Origin: Planctobacterium marinum
Lineage (GTDB): Bacteria > Pseudomonadota > Gammaproteobacteria > Enterobacterales > Alteromonadaceae
DNA length: 64,000 nt
Assembly: GCF_036322805.1 (NCBI RefSeq)
Contig: NZ_AP027272.1
Location: 3,224,001 to 3,288,000, forward strand
Direction: 5' to 3'
Part shown: one piece after another, positions 63,771 to 64,000 of the stretch
Position numbering within the stretch: the stretch's first letter is position 1
Layout: every line of letters begins with the position of its first letter
Translations under genes and position numbers: made by a program
Notes under the pieces: generated by a model
What the model was told of the DNA's origin: nothing
Database searches by the model: none
What the model saw: the letters and a program-made list of their open reading frames with translations, nothing else

Positions 63771-64000
63771 TCAGGGTGCGATTAGCTTCTCACTTTGAGC
63801 CTCAGCGGTACTAAGCACGCGTATTTGAGCCGCTTCTTCTTCCTGCCCATTAATATCAAATTCAACTTGATTGTTAAATCTGGTACTCACTGGCGCAGCT
63901 AGCGGCATGTCCTCGCTGTTTAGACCAAATTTGATTCTATCAATTTCCAGATCTGATGAGCGCAAAACATACTGCATTTGATTGCCGGGACGACGCACTG
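63771..64000 (-). CDS. hypothetical protein (partial, N-terminus outside window)
   Basis: About 76 C-terminal residues; the reading frame is open to the right edge. Text includes NQMQYVLRSSDLEIDRIKFGLNSEDMPLAAPVSTRFNNQVEFDINGQEEEAAQIRVLS. Not recognised. A GTG at 63996-63998 could be a start, but a continuation beyond the window is equally likely. Convergent with the hybrid kinase gene. Confidence 0.5.
   Translation of the reverse strand, partial: VRRPGNQMQYVLRSSDLEIDRIKFGLNSEDMPLAAPVSTRFNNQVEFDINGQEEEAAQIRVLSTAEAQSEKLIAP

Overview
The window is a stretch of gammaproteobacterial chromosome. It is most likely from the order Alteromonadales (an Alteromonas/Glaciecola-type marine bacterium). 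This placement is an inference from gene order and protein character: ruvC-ruvA-ruvB followed by ybgC; rnm-yciO-scpA-scpB-rluB; a trpL-trpE-trpG-trpD-trpCF-trpB-trpA operon with separate trpG and trpD but fused trpCF; alaS-csrA-tRNA-Ser-tRNA-Arg; and many chemoreceptors and hybrid histidine kinases. There are no phage, IS or CRISPR genes. The only repetitive DNA is a family of small, structured intergenic repeats and one tandem array of tiny genes.

Layout. 1-5.4 kb: ybgC (partial), ruvB, ruvA, ruvC, nudB, aspS, all on the minus strand; an isolated plus-strand terminator before ruvB suggests a small RNA. 5.5-9.2 kb: a TRAP transporter of the TPAT type (large and small permease, binding protein, TatT-like lipoprotein). 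9.4-14.6 kb: a secreted TonB-C-domain protein, then rluB, scpB, scpA, yciO, rnm. 14.7-21.6 kb: the complete tryptophan operon with a leader peptide and attenuator. 21.6-31.5 kb: a lipoprotein with a FlgE-like domain between Ig-like segments, a LysE exporter with divergent LysR, YciI, a periplasmic binding-protein-like protein, a GlpD-type dehydrogenase, a DUF6471 protein, a zinc metallopeptidase and a REC-GGDEF protein. 31.5-37.5 kb: two tRNA-Arg genes, a truncated tRNA-Arg, tRNA-Ser, csrA, alaS, a serine hydrolase and recX. 37.5-42.4 kb: a GNAT-like protein, then the most unusual locus of the window: an Xre regulator overlapping a multi-pass membrane protein, followed by an attenuator-like hairpin set and three tandem genes for small secreted peptides (55-56 residues); then a binding protein and a CPxCG protein. 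42.5-64 kb: a signalling-rich region with a TSGGSI-repeat protein, a very large chemoreceptor, a CYTH protein, a small RHH-like protein, a Cds1-like PLP enzyme, rlmJ, an HDOD protein, a second chemoreceptor, three hybrid histidine kinases, a CheY-like regulator, a VNGSI-repeat lipoprotein, an MltB-like transglycosylase and a solute-binding protein coupled to a kinase.

The best candidate for an undescribed system is 39066-40811. A DNA-binding protein and a polytopic membrane protein are translationally coupled. They are followed by three duplicated secreted peptides sharing the mature start SGGKRPDP but with diverging C-termini. Between the membrane protein and the peptides lie four TGTGGGA-type arms that can form either a terminator or a competing 9-bp hairpin. 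Peptide signalling or a secreted peptide effector are both plausible; the sequence alone does not decide between them.
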